Of a stretch of 64,000 nucleotides of DNA, positions 34,172-42,544 are shown one piece after another; position 1 is the stretch's first letter, and each line of letters begins with the position of its first letter. This DNA comes from Candidatus Acididesulfobacter guangdongensis (lineage in GTDB: Bacteria; SZUA-79; Acidulodesulfobacterales; Acidulodesulfobacteraceae). Position numbers and translations under genes: made by a program. The stretch lies in the NCBI GenBank assembly GCA_004195045.1, contig SGBC01000001.1:186001-250000 (forward strand), given 5' to 3'. The notes below the pieces were generated by a model. That model saw only the letters and a list, made by a program, of their open reading frames with translations. It was not told the origin of the DNA and did not search any database.

Positions 34172-35478
34172 AAAATATATTAAACGATAGTTTGCTTAAA
34201 AACGGAATTTACATCTTTATTTTTTCCATGTCGGCAAATTTCTTCAATTATCTTTTTCAAATTGCCATGGGTCGTTTATTAACCGTATCAGAATACGGCA
34301 CATTAAATTCGCTATTTTCAATTTTATTAATAATTTCTGTGCCCGCAGGCACTATAACTATAATAGCTGCAAAAAATATATCTCATAATTTAGCAATTTC
34401 CGAATTTAATAAAGTTAAAAAATTTATTAAAAGCATATCTTTAAAGGTTCTTTTTTTCGGATTTTTCATTCTTGCCATTTATTCTATTCTCATACCCCAT
34501 TTAATGAATTTCATGAAAATAAATGTTTTTTTATATTTTGCTATATTGGGTGCAGTTTTGTTGACAAGTTTCTTTTTTTCACTAATTTTAGGCATACTTC
34601 AAGGTTCTAAAAAGTATGGCTTATATGGGTTTGTTGGAAGTTTATCGTCAGCTGGAAAATTAGTTATAGCCATTATTCTAGTGCTGTTTGGCTTAAATAT
34701 AACTGGAGCGCTCCTTTCAACTTTAATAACGCAGGTTGCCGTGTCTTTTGTAACGGTTATATTTATATACAATTACTTTAAAAAAATAGGTTTAGAACAG
34801 GTTTTAGACGAAAATAACGGTGAGACGTTAGAATATATTTTGACGATTAAGTATTTTCTGCTTGTATTTTTTTCATTATTTTTCTATACTTTTTTTACTA
34901 ATATAGATTTAATAATGGTTAAACATTTTTTTTCTTCAAAAGAAGCCGGCATTTATGCAGTAAGCGCGTTACTCGGAAAAATTATATTATACCTGCCAGC
35001 CAGTTTTGCAGTTGTAATGTTTCCGGAAGTATCGCACGCACACGCTTTAAACAATAAAACAAAAAGGATTTTGTTTAAAACTATTTTCATCACAATTTTA
35101 TTATGTTTTTTTGGTGAAATTTTTTATATACTTTTTCCTAATTTTATAATATCAGTTCTTATGGGAAGTAAATATTTGAAAGCCGCGCCTTTATTAAGTC
35201 TCTACGGATTAAGCATGTTTTCTTTTGCTATTGTCAGCATAATGGTTAATTATTATATGGCGGTGCAAAAATATTTTTTTGTATTTTTAATGTTTCTTTT
35301 CGCGATGTTAGAAGTTGTTTTAATAAGTTTGTTTCATCAGACATTGGTTTCTGTTATATATTGCGTAATGATTACTGGCTATATTCTCGCTATAGCATCT
35401 TTAATTAATATCTTTTATTATGATTTTATTTTATTGTATAAAAAAATTTATGTATTTTTATATAATTTAAGAGGATAA
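34168..35478 (+). CDS. Wzx-type polysaccharide flippase (MATE/MOP superfamily)
   Basis: A 436-residue integral membrane protein with about 12 to 14 helices. It starts GIYIFIFSMSANFFNYLFQI, followed by AMGRLLTVSEYGTLNSLFS, the typical N-terminal segment of the polysaccharide transporter group. It should move lipid-linked sugar units across the inner membrane. It overlaps the small ORF at its start and is followed by a GT2 gene after seven bases. A second flippase gene lies at 51.2 kb, so the locus may build two glycans. Confidence 0.85.
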   Translation: MKNILNDSLLKNGIYIFIFSMSANFFNYLFQIAMGRLLTVSEYGTLNSLFSILLIISVPAGTITIIAAKNISHNLAISEFNKVKKFIKSISLKVLFFGFFILAIYSILIPHLMNFMKINVFLYFAILGAVLLTSFFFSLILGILQGSKKYGLYGFVGSLSSAGKLVIAIILVLFGLNITGALLSTLITQVAVSFVTVIFIYNYFKKIGLEQVLDENNGETLEYILTIKYFLLVFFSLFFYTFFTNIDLIMVKHFFSSKEAGIYAVSALLGKIILYLPASFAVVMFPEVSHAHALNNKTKRILFKTIFITILLCFFGEIFYILFPNFIISVLMGSKYLKAAPLLSLYGLSMFSFAIVSIMVNYYMAVQKYFFVFLMFLFAMLEVVLISLFHQTLVSVIYCVMITGYILAIASLINIFYYDFILLYKKIYVFLYNLRG

Positions 35479-35485
35479 ACAACAA

Positions 35486-36514
35486 ATGATAAATACTATT
35501 AAAAATAATTTAAACACCAACGCCAATACCAATATAATTGGGACATCCAATAATCATTTAGTTTCTATTATTATTCCAGTTGCTAAGATTAATAATTATA
35601 TTATTGAAGCTATTTCATACTATCTTAATATGAGTTATAAAAATTTTGAAATCATAATTTTACCGGATGAAGAAGAAAATTATACTTTTAAAAAATCAGT
35701 AATTGTTCCAACAGGTCACGTAGGTCCTGCTACAAAAAGAGACATAGGCGCCAAAAATGCTAAAGGCGATATACTTGCGTTTATTGATGATGACGCCTAT
35801 CCTCAGGCGAACTGGTTATTAAACGCTTTAAAAATACTCAAAGATGATTCAATAGCTGCGGTCGGTGGACCAGCAATAACACCTGAAGAAGATAAATTTT
35901 TTCAAAAAGTTTCAGGCTCTGTATTTTTAACTAAAATAAGCGGCATAGACCCAAGGAAATATTATCCTATTGGAAAATCAGCTGATGTAAAAGAATGGCC
36001 GTCCGTTAACTTTATAATAAAAAAAGATATTTTTTTACTTATAAACGGTTTTAATTCGGATTTATGGCCTGGAGAAGATACCGAACTCTGTTTTAAAATT
36101 ACAGAAATAGGAAAAAGAATTGTTTATGACCCGTATACTATTGTATATCATCATAGAAGAGGCAATTTTGCAATGCATCTAAGACAAATAGGAAATTATG
36201 GGATCGTAAGAGGATGGTTGGCTAAAAAACATCCTTTGCACTCATTTAAGTTAAAATATTTCTTATCATCTTTTTTTGTGTTATACTTCTTAATGACTTT
36301 TTTATTATTGTTTTTAGATTTCAAACTTTTTACTTATATGTTTTTAGGTTTATTATTTTATATCCTTATTTTACTTTACGCTTTTTTCGATATCAATAAA
36401 AAAACCAAAAATGTAAAAATTTCATTATTTGGAACTGTTTATATATTTATTACGCATATTTATTATGGTATTTCTTTTTCTTATGGCTTCTTATTTGTAA
36501 AAAAAATAACTTGA
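35486..36514 (+). CDS. GT2 glycosyltransferase with C-terminal membrane segments
   Basis: A 342-residue enzyme. The GT-A domain has VSIIIPVAK, RDIGAKNAKGDILAFIDDDA (DxD-type metal site near residue 95) and WPGEDTELCFKI (ED acid-base region). About three membrane helices follow (residues 250-340). A stretch of NTNANTN at the N-terminus is another small Asn/Thr repeat. It is co-transcribed with the flippase and the radical SAM gene. Confidence 0.85.
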   Translation: MINTIKNNLNTNANTNIIGTSNNHLVSIIIPVAKINNYIIEAISYYLNMSYKNFEIIILPDEEENYTFKKSVIVPTGHVGPATKRDIGAKNAKGDILAFIDDDAYPQANWLLNALKILKDDSIAAVGGPAITPEEDKFFQKVSGSVFLTKISGIDPRKYYPIGKSADVKEWPSVNFIIKKDIFLLINGFNSDLWPGEDTELCFKITEIGKRIVYDPYTIVYHHRRGNFAMHLRQIGNYGIVRGWLAKKHPLHSFKLKYFLSSFFVLYFLMTFLLLFLDFKLFTYMFLGLLFYILILLYAFFDINKKTKNVKISLFGTVYIFITHIYYGISFSYGFLFVKKIT

Positions 36515-36527
36515 GGTTTAAATAATT

Positions 36528-38051
36528 ATGAAAATTTCTATATCTTATCCGCCATTAGAATCTAAAAAGGGCACCCCATTGCTTTCCCAAAACAGGCAGT
36601 TTCAGTGGTTTAAAGACCCTACATATATATATCCTGTGGTGCCTGCTTATGCCGCGACACTTCTTAAAGAAAACGGATTTGATGTTTTTTGGGATGACGG
36701 GATAGCTGAATCGTTAACATATGATAAATGGATCTTGAGGCTCAAAAACGAAAAACCAGATATTATTGTTTTTGAAACTAAAACACCTGTTGTAAAAAGG
36801 CACTGGCAAATAATCTCAGATATAAAAAAAATTTATGATCAACCAGCAAATGAAGATAAATTAAAGAATTGTTATAATTTTCCTATAGTTATTCTTATGG
36901 GTGATCATGTAACAGCAATGCCTGAAGAGTCTTTGATAAACTCCAAAGTAGATTTTATTATTACCGGTGGTGATTATGATTTTTCCCTTCTTGGACTATG
37001 TAATGCATTAAAAAATATATCCTCGCTTGATGATTTGAAAAATATACCGTCGGGCATATATTATAGGAAAGGACAAGAGATTCTGAATTCAGGAAAATTT
37101 AAATTAGATAATGATTTAAATAAACTTCCTTACATTGACAGAAACCTCACAAATTGGAAACTCTATGCTTACAAGAACGGAAATTTTAAACATACGCCAG
37201 GCACATATGTAATGGCGGGAAGAGACTGCTGGTACGGAAGGTGTAGTTTTTGTTCATGGACAACTCTTTACCCAGGCAAAAATTTTAGAACGACAAATGT
37301 TTCAAAATATCTTGATGAAATAGGAATTTTAATTGAAAAGTTTAAGGTCAAGGAAATATTTGATGATACAGGCTGTTTTCCGATAGGAAACTGGTTGGAT
37401 GAATTTTGCAAAGGCATGATAAAAAGAGGTTATAACAAAAAAGTAACAATGGGCTGCAATATGAGGGTTGGTGCGCTGTCTCAACAAGAATGGAGTTTAT
37501 TAAAACAGGCAAATTTCAGAATGATTCTTATAGGTTTAGAATCAATAGTTCCTTCTACACTGGAGAGATTAAATAAGGGAATTAATGCATCAAATATTGA
37601 AACTACTCTAAAGATGGCAAAATACGCTGGATTAGAACCCCAACTTACGACAATGATAGGCTATCCTTGGGAAACTATTGACGACGCCGCTATGACTATC
37701 AATTTTGCCAAAAAAATGTTTAAAAAAGGGTATATTGATACATTACAGGCAACTATCGTCGTACCTTATCCAGGGACGCCTTTATTTGATGATGCAAGAA
37801 ATAACGGCTGGCTTTTGACGGAAGATTGGAATAGATATGATATGAAAGAATCTGTCTGGAGAAGTCCTGTAACAAATGAAGATGTGCTAAAATTTGCTCA
37901 AGATTTGTACACTTCAGCCTTGAATCCTTATTTTATTTTTAAAAAGTTAGTTTCTATAAGAAATATTGACGATATAAAATTTATATTTAAGGCTGGGAAA
38001 AAAGTATTATCGCATTTTACAGATTTTAAAAAAGAAAATAATGGATACTGA
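36528..38051 (+). CDS. Cobalamin-binding radical SAM enzyme with a CX4CX2C cluster motif
   Basis: A 507-residue protein. The N-terminal B12-binding-like domain spans about residues 1-190 (PAYAATLLKENGFDVFWDDG, and ILMGDHVTAMPEES). The radical SAM core follows from about 225. Its cluster motif is Cys234-x4-Cys239-x2-Cys242 (GRDCWYGRCSFCSW) instead of CX3CX2C. GLESIVPSTLERLNKG and TTMIGYPWET are typical of the BchE/HpnJ-like branch. In a polysaccharide operon it may methylate or rearrange a sugar or lipid carrier; the reaction is unknown. It overlaps the next gene by 11 bases. Confidence 0.82.
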   Translation: MKISISYPPLESKKGTPLLSQNRQFQWFKDPTYIYPVVPAYAATLLKENGFDVFWDDGIAESLTYDKWILRLKNEKPDIIVFETKTPVVKRHWQIISDIKKIYDQPANEDKLKNCYNFPIVILMGDHVTAMPEESLINSKVDFIITGGDYDFSLLGLCNALKNISSLDDLKNIPSGIYYRKGQEILNSGKFKLDNDLNKLPYIDRNLTNWKLYAYKNGNFKHTPGTYVMAGRDCWYGRCSFCSWTTLYPGKNFRTTNVSKYLDEIGILIEKFKVKEIFDDTGCFPIGNWLDEFCKGMIKRGYNKKVTMGCNMRVGALSQQEWSLLKQANFRMILIGLESIVPSTLERLNKGINASNIETTLKMAKYAGLEPQLTTMIGYPWETIDDAAMTINFAKKMFKKGYIDTLQATIVVPYPGTPLFDDARNNGWLLTEDWNRYDMKESVWRSPVTNEDVLKFAQDLYTSALNPYFIFKKLVSIRNIDDIKFIFKAGKKVLSHFTDFKKENNGY

Positions 38052-39009
38052 TATGAGTTCAGTGTTAGTTTCGGTTATAATAACAACGAAAAACGAAGAA
38101 AAAAATATAGAGATGTGCCTTAAAAGCATTAAATTTCAATCTTATAATAATATCGAAATAATAGTCGTTGATAATCAGTCGAGCGATAAAACAAAAGAAA
38201 TCGCAGCTAAATTTACCGATTTGATTTATGATAAAGGACCTGAAAGGTCGGCTCAAAGAAATTACGGCGTTAGCGTAAGTCATGGAGAATATATATTGTA
38301 TTTAGACTCCGATATGATTTTAGCTCCTTTTGTCATTGAATCATGCGTAGATGAATTTAAAAAGAGTTCCTCCGTTGTCGGATTATATATACCGGAAATA
38401 ATAATGGGCAACGGATTATTTTGCAAAACAAGAAGATTTGAAAGGTCTTTTTACAACGCCACTCCGATAGACGCTATAAGATTTGTGAAAAATGATATTT
38501 TTATTAAAGCAGACGGTTTTGATGAAAGTTTTTCAGGACCGGAAGATTGGGATTTTAACAGAAAAGTTTCAAAGTTAGGAGAGCTTAAGCTTTTAGGCGG
38601 TTATAAAGTTCTATCTGAAGAAAAAGGGGTAAAGGAATGGAAGAAAAATGGTTTTTCAAAAGAAATTATAACTTTTTTAATTTCAAACGGGATTAAGTCT
38701 AATGATTTAAATAATAAATATAATAATGTAATATTTCATAACGAAACAAATATAACTTTATCAAAATATTTTGGCAAAAAAAATTATTATATGAAAGGCT
38801 TTGATATATATATAAATAAATGGGGCAAAAATGATATTATCGTTAAAAAACAATTTGGCTTATATTACAGGTATATAGGGGTTTTTATAGAAAACGGCAA
38901 GTGGAGAAAATTGGTTAGGCATCCGCTGTTAACGGTTAGTGTGTATTTTCTAAAGGGTGCAGTAGGAGTTGTATATGTTTGGCATAAGTTATATAAATTC
39001 ATTAAATAA
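38041..39009 (+). CDS. GT2 family glycosyltransferase
   Basis: A 322-residue GT-A enzyme: VSVIITTKNEEKNIEMCLKS, IIVVDNQSSDKTKEIA, RNYGVSVSHGEYILYLDSDM (DxD near residue 92) and FSGPEDWDFNRKV (the ED motif). A hydrophobic C-terminal segment may touch the membrane. The ATG at 38041 or the internal ATG at 38053 could serve as start; overlap with the upstream gene is 11 bases in the first case. Confidence 0.87.
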   Translation: MDTDMSSVLVSVIITTKNEEKNIEMCLKSIKFQSYNNIEIIVVDNQSSDKTKEIAAKFTDLIYDKGPERSAQRNYGVSVSHGEYILYLDSDMILAPFVIESCVDEFKKSSSVVGLYIPEIIMGNGLFCKTRRFERSFYNATPIDAIRFVKNDIFIKADGFDESFSGPEDWDFNRKVSKLGELKLLGGYKVLSEEKGVKEWKKNGFSKEIITFLISNGIKSNDLNNKYNNVIFHNETNITLSKYFGKKNYYMKGFDIYINKWGKNDIIVKKQFGLYYRYIGVFIENGKWRKLVRHPLLTVSVYFLKGAVGVVYVWHKLYKFIK

Positions 39010-39206
39010 TTTTTTTGTGTATACAGTATTAATATATTATTTTATTTAAAATATTAAGATAAAGAAATTATATCGGTTTGCAATATTGTTGTTATTTCTT
39101 ATTTATATTGGTTGATAAGATGTATTTTCGACAAAAATTTATAAAGTTGATGTAAATTCAATAGTTCAAATTCAATTAAATTAAAAAATATCTTGAGGGT
39201 ATTGTT

Positions 39207-39896
39207 GTGAATCTTGAGGAATTGTATAATAAGAAGTATTATTTAGATAGGGATTATTTACCTATACATCTTCAAAATGCTATAGAAAATGTTCTTATAC
39301 AAAACAATTTTCATAACATTTTAGAAGTAGGTGTTGGAACAGGAAGGCTTATGAATTCCCTGAGAGACAAGGGTTATAATGTCAAGGGAATTGATTCTTC
39401 ACCTATTGCTGCAGAGATGACTGGTGCTATAATTGGAGATGCTACTTCAATACCTTTTGAAAACGAATCATTCGATTGTGTTTTGGGCATCAGTATTATC
39501 GAACATTTAAATGAAAAAGACGGTTTAGTATTTATTAAGGAAATTTATAGAGTATTGAAAAAAGGTGGTGGCGTATTTTTAGTCACTCCAAATTATTCTT
39601 CTCCTTTAAGAATTATAAAAGGGAATAATTGGTATGCTTATACCGATAAAACACATTTATTTTATTATACTCCAAAAAATTTACGTAATTTATTAAAAGT
39701 AAATGGCTTCAATAAAATAAAATTTACATTTAGATTAAAAGATCTTCCCGATTTCTGGCCTGTTGAATGGCCAATGGGATCAATTTTTAAAAAATTACCA
39801 AATTTTTTTAAGCATATCCCCTATCGCATTCTCATATCATCTCCGTTAGGACTTTATAGAGATACTTTTTGGATTTTTGGGAGGAAGATGTTATGA
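39207..39896 (+). CDS. SAM-dependent class I methyltransferase
   Basis: A 229-residue methyltransferase. ILEVGVGTGRLMNSLRDKGY is motif I, GIDSSPIAAEM motif II, DCVLGISIIEHL motif IV and YRVLKKGGGVFLVTPN motif VI. It probably methylates a sugar of the glycan. The start codon is GTG at 39207 after GAGGGT. Its stop overlaps the next start in ATGA. Confidence 0.88.
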   Translation: MNLEELYNKKYYLDRDYLPIHLQNAIENVLIQNNFHNILEVGVGTGRLMNSLRDKGYNVKGIDSSPIAAEMTGAIIGDATSIPFENESFDCVLGISIIEHLNEKDGLVFIKEIYRVLKKGGGVFLVTPNYSSPLRIIKGNNWYAYTDKTHLFYYTPKNLRNLLKVNGFNKIKFTFRLKDLPDFWPVEWPMGSIFKKLPNFFKHIPYRILISSPLGLYRDTFWIFGRKML

Positions 39897-41065
39897 AAAT
39901 AGGTGTTTTAATTGATAGATTAAACATTGGTGGCGTTGAAAAAATAGCAATCGAAGAGGTAAAAGCTCTGATTGACATTGGCGAAGATGCCTATTTATTA
40001 GTACTTTCAAGAAAAGCTGTTATTAAAGACGCTTTTGCAGATTTATTAAAAAATATTCCTGTAGTATATTTAGACGATAGATTACCTAAAATATTAAAAT
40101 ACTCCTTTAAAATACCAGGTTTTTATTTTTTTTCCTTTTTTCATTTGACTTACCCTTTTTTATTGCCTTTTGTCATCAAAAAAAAAGAATATGACATCAT
40201 AATAAGTCATAATATATACACAACATTTTCTGCACTTTCCTTATCAAAATTCAATGCTATTCCATATTCTGTCTATGTCTGGGACCCACTTGCTTACAAT
40301 CTAAAAAAAACATACAATAAAGGATTTATCCACAATATAATGTTTTTTATTCTTTTTTTAGGAAAAATAATCGATAAGATTTTAGTTAATAACTCAATGT
40401 TGGTTTTTGTTTCTGGCTATATTCACTATTCACAGCTTAAAAGTATCATTAAAGATGACAAAAAAATAAAATTAATACCATTAGGACATGATTATTTAAG
40501 GAAAATAAAAAATTATCGCGGTGATTATATTTTTATTGCAACTGCATGGAAGGAAGGAAAAGGGCTTGAAAATTTATTAAATGTTATTCAACAAATTCCG
40601 AATTGCGAACTTAAGGTAGGAGGCAAATGGATACAGGATAACTATAAAAATAAAATAGAATCAATTATAAAAAATTTAAAAATTTCAAATAAAGTTAAAT
40701 TATTAGGAGAAATTAGCGAACAAGAATTAAATGATTTATACGCGAATGCTAGAGTTACCGTTATTATAAACGATGAACCAGGTTTTGGCATGCCTATTTT
40801 AGAAGCTGCTTCTAATGGATGTACTTTTATTGCAACTGAAACAAGCGGAGCAGCATATTTTTTTGAAAAAAATAAAGATGGATTTTTTTATCAATACAAG
40901 GATTATATAACTTTGAAATCATATTTAATAAAATTATTATATAATGAACGACTTGCCTATGATATGGGAAAAAATGCATGGCAAAAGGTAAAAGAGAATT
41001 ATACTTGGCAAAAACACGCTCAAATTTTAATAAATGAAATAAAAAGCTTGATGATTGGAAAATAG
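39893..41065 (+). CDS. GT4 family glycosyltransferase
   Basis: A 390-residue GT-B enzyme: MKIGVLIDRLNIGGVEKIAI at the start and the donor-site EPGFGMPILEAASNG near the C-terminus (E-x7-E pattern). The frame extends to 39869, but the ATG at 39893 follows GGGAGG at ideal spacing and overlaps the methyltransferase stop, so it is the better start. It should add one sugar in the cytoplasm. Confidence 0.88.
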   Translation: MKIGVLIDRLNIGGVEKIAIEEVKALIDIGEDAYLLVLSRKAVIKDAFADLLKNIPVVYLDDRLPKILKYSFKIPGFYFFSFFHLTYPFLLPFVIKKKEYDIIISHNIYTTFSALSLSKFNAIPYSVYVWDPLAYNLKKTYNKGFIHNIMFFILFLGKIIDKILVNNSMLVFVSGYIHYSQLKSIIKDDKKIKLIPLGHDYLRKIKNYRGDYIFIATAWKEGKGLENLLNVIQQIPNCELKVGGKWIQDNYKNKIESIIKNLKISNKVKLLGEISEQELNDLYANARVTVIINDEPGFGMPILEAASNGCTFIATETSGAAYFFEKNKDGFFYQYKDYITLKSYLIKLLYNERLAYDMGKNAWQKVKENYTWQKHAQILINEIKSLMIGK

Positions 41066-41192
41066 GGCTATATAAAGTGCGATGATATTATTATGCGATA
41101 TTGATTCTTAGACATAAGAGCTCTTACAATACGATAAAACAATATTGTTAAAGTTTAATTGTTTTTATATATAATTGATATACTGGAGAGAA

Positions 41193-42398
41193 ATGAATCA
41201 GGTAATAATAATAGCAAATAATACTTTCGGAAAGATGATGAGTGGCGGAGATAGAATATGGATTGAACTCACAAAAAATTTAACGAAAACATTGAACATC
41301 GTTTTATTTACATCTGAAGAAGGTTTATTATTGCTTAAGAAGAGTCAAAAAAAAGAAGCTAATATTAGCATTATTAAAACCGATAAGGAGTTTGAATATA
41401 ATAATTTATATTCTATTTTAGGATTAATTAAGATGCAAATCCGAAGAACATACAAAGGTATAAAATATATTTCAGCAAATATAGATATTATTAAAAATTC
41501 AGATTTTATATATTCATCATCTGACTTTTATCCTGATTTTTTACCAGCTTTTTTTGCAAAAATAATTAATAAAAAAATAAAATGGGTAGCCGGATTTTAT
41601 CTTTTTGCACCTTTTCCATTATTCAGAAATACACCATATAAAGGAATTCATAGAGTAAAAGGACTACTTTACTGGTTTATGCAACTGCCGTCATATTTTA
41701 TTGTTAAATATTTCGCAGATTATGTGTTTGTAACTAGCGAACCCGACATTAAACGATTTCACTTTAAGAAAAAGAATAAATCTAGAATTTTAGCAATAAA
41801 AGGTGGTATAGATATATCAGAATCTGAAAAATATTTGAAATTTAATGATAATATCATTCCGCTAGATAAAAGAAAATATGATGCCTGTTTCGTTGGAAGA
41901 TTCCATGCCCAAAAAGGATGCCTTGAACTTATAGATATATGGAGTAATGTAAATAATAAAAAAAAATTAAAACTTGTATTGATAGGCGACGGAGAATTAA
42001 GACATGAGATAGAAAATAAAGTAGCCAAACTTTCTCTGCAGAACCAGATTGATATATTAGGCTTTTTAGACGGAAAAGATAAATATGAAATATTTAAACA
42101 ATCAAAATTAATGATCCATCCTGCAATTTACGATAGTGGTGGAATGGCTATGGCTGAAGGGATGGCCTTTGGGTTACCAGGAATGAGTTTTGACCTTGAG
42201 GCTTTAAAGTCATATTATCCAAAAGGTGTTATTAAAATACCATGTTTTGATATTGATGCTTTTGCTAATGCAATTATTAGTTTGTTGGAAAATGAAAAAC
42301 TTTACAAAGAATTTTCAAAAGAAGCTTATAAATATGCTAAAACCTGGGACTGGAGAGAAAGAGCAAATTATATTTATAAACAGGTTTTTGAAAAATAA
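41193..42398 (+). CDS. GT4 family glycosyltransferase
   Basis: A 401-residue GT-B enzyme: IIANNTFGKMMSGGDRIWIE at the N-terminus, CFVGRFHAQKGCLELIDIW, LIGDGELR and DSGGMAMAEGMAFGLP (donor site). The longer frame from 41175 starts with TTG, but GGAGAG lies just before the ATG at 41193. It is separated by 127 bases from the upstream GT4 gene. Confidence 0.87.
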   Translation: MNQVIIIANNTFGKMMSGGDRIWIELTKNLTKTLNIVLFTSEEGLLLLKKSQKKEANISIIKTDKEFEYNNLYSILGLIKMQIRRTYKGIKYISANIDIIKNSDFIYSSSDFYPDFLPAFFAKIINKKIKWVAGFYLFAPFPLFRNTPYKGIHRVKGLLYWFMQLPSYFIVKYFADYVFVTSEPDIKRFHFKKKNKSRILAIKGGIDISESEKYLKFNDNIIPLDKRKYDACFVGRFHAQKGCLELIDIWSNVNNKKKLKLVLIGDGELRHEIENKVAKLSLQNQIDILGFLDGKDKYEIFKQSKLMIHPAIYDSGGMAMAEGMAFGLPGMSFDLEALKSYYPKGVIKIPCFDIDAFANAIISLLENEKLYKEFSKEAYKYAKTWDWRERANYIYKQVFEK

Positions 42399-42544
42399 CA
42401 TAAAATAGCGAATAATTAATTTTCTTTATAACTTAACTTAAGTAACAAAATATATATATAAAGTTTAATTGATGAATTAAAGTCTTTAATAATAATTTAA
42501 GTAAATATAATATTATCTAAAATTTAGTTAATTAATTTATCAAT

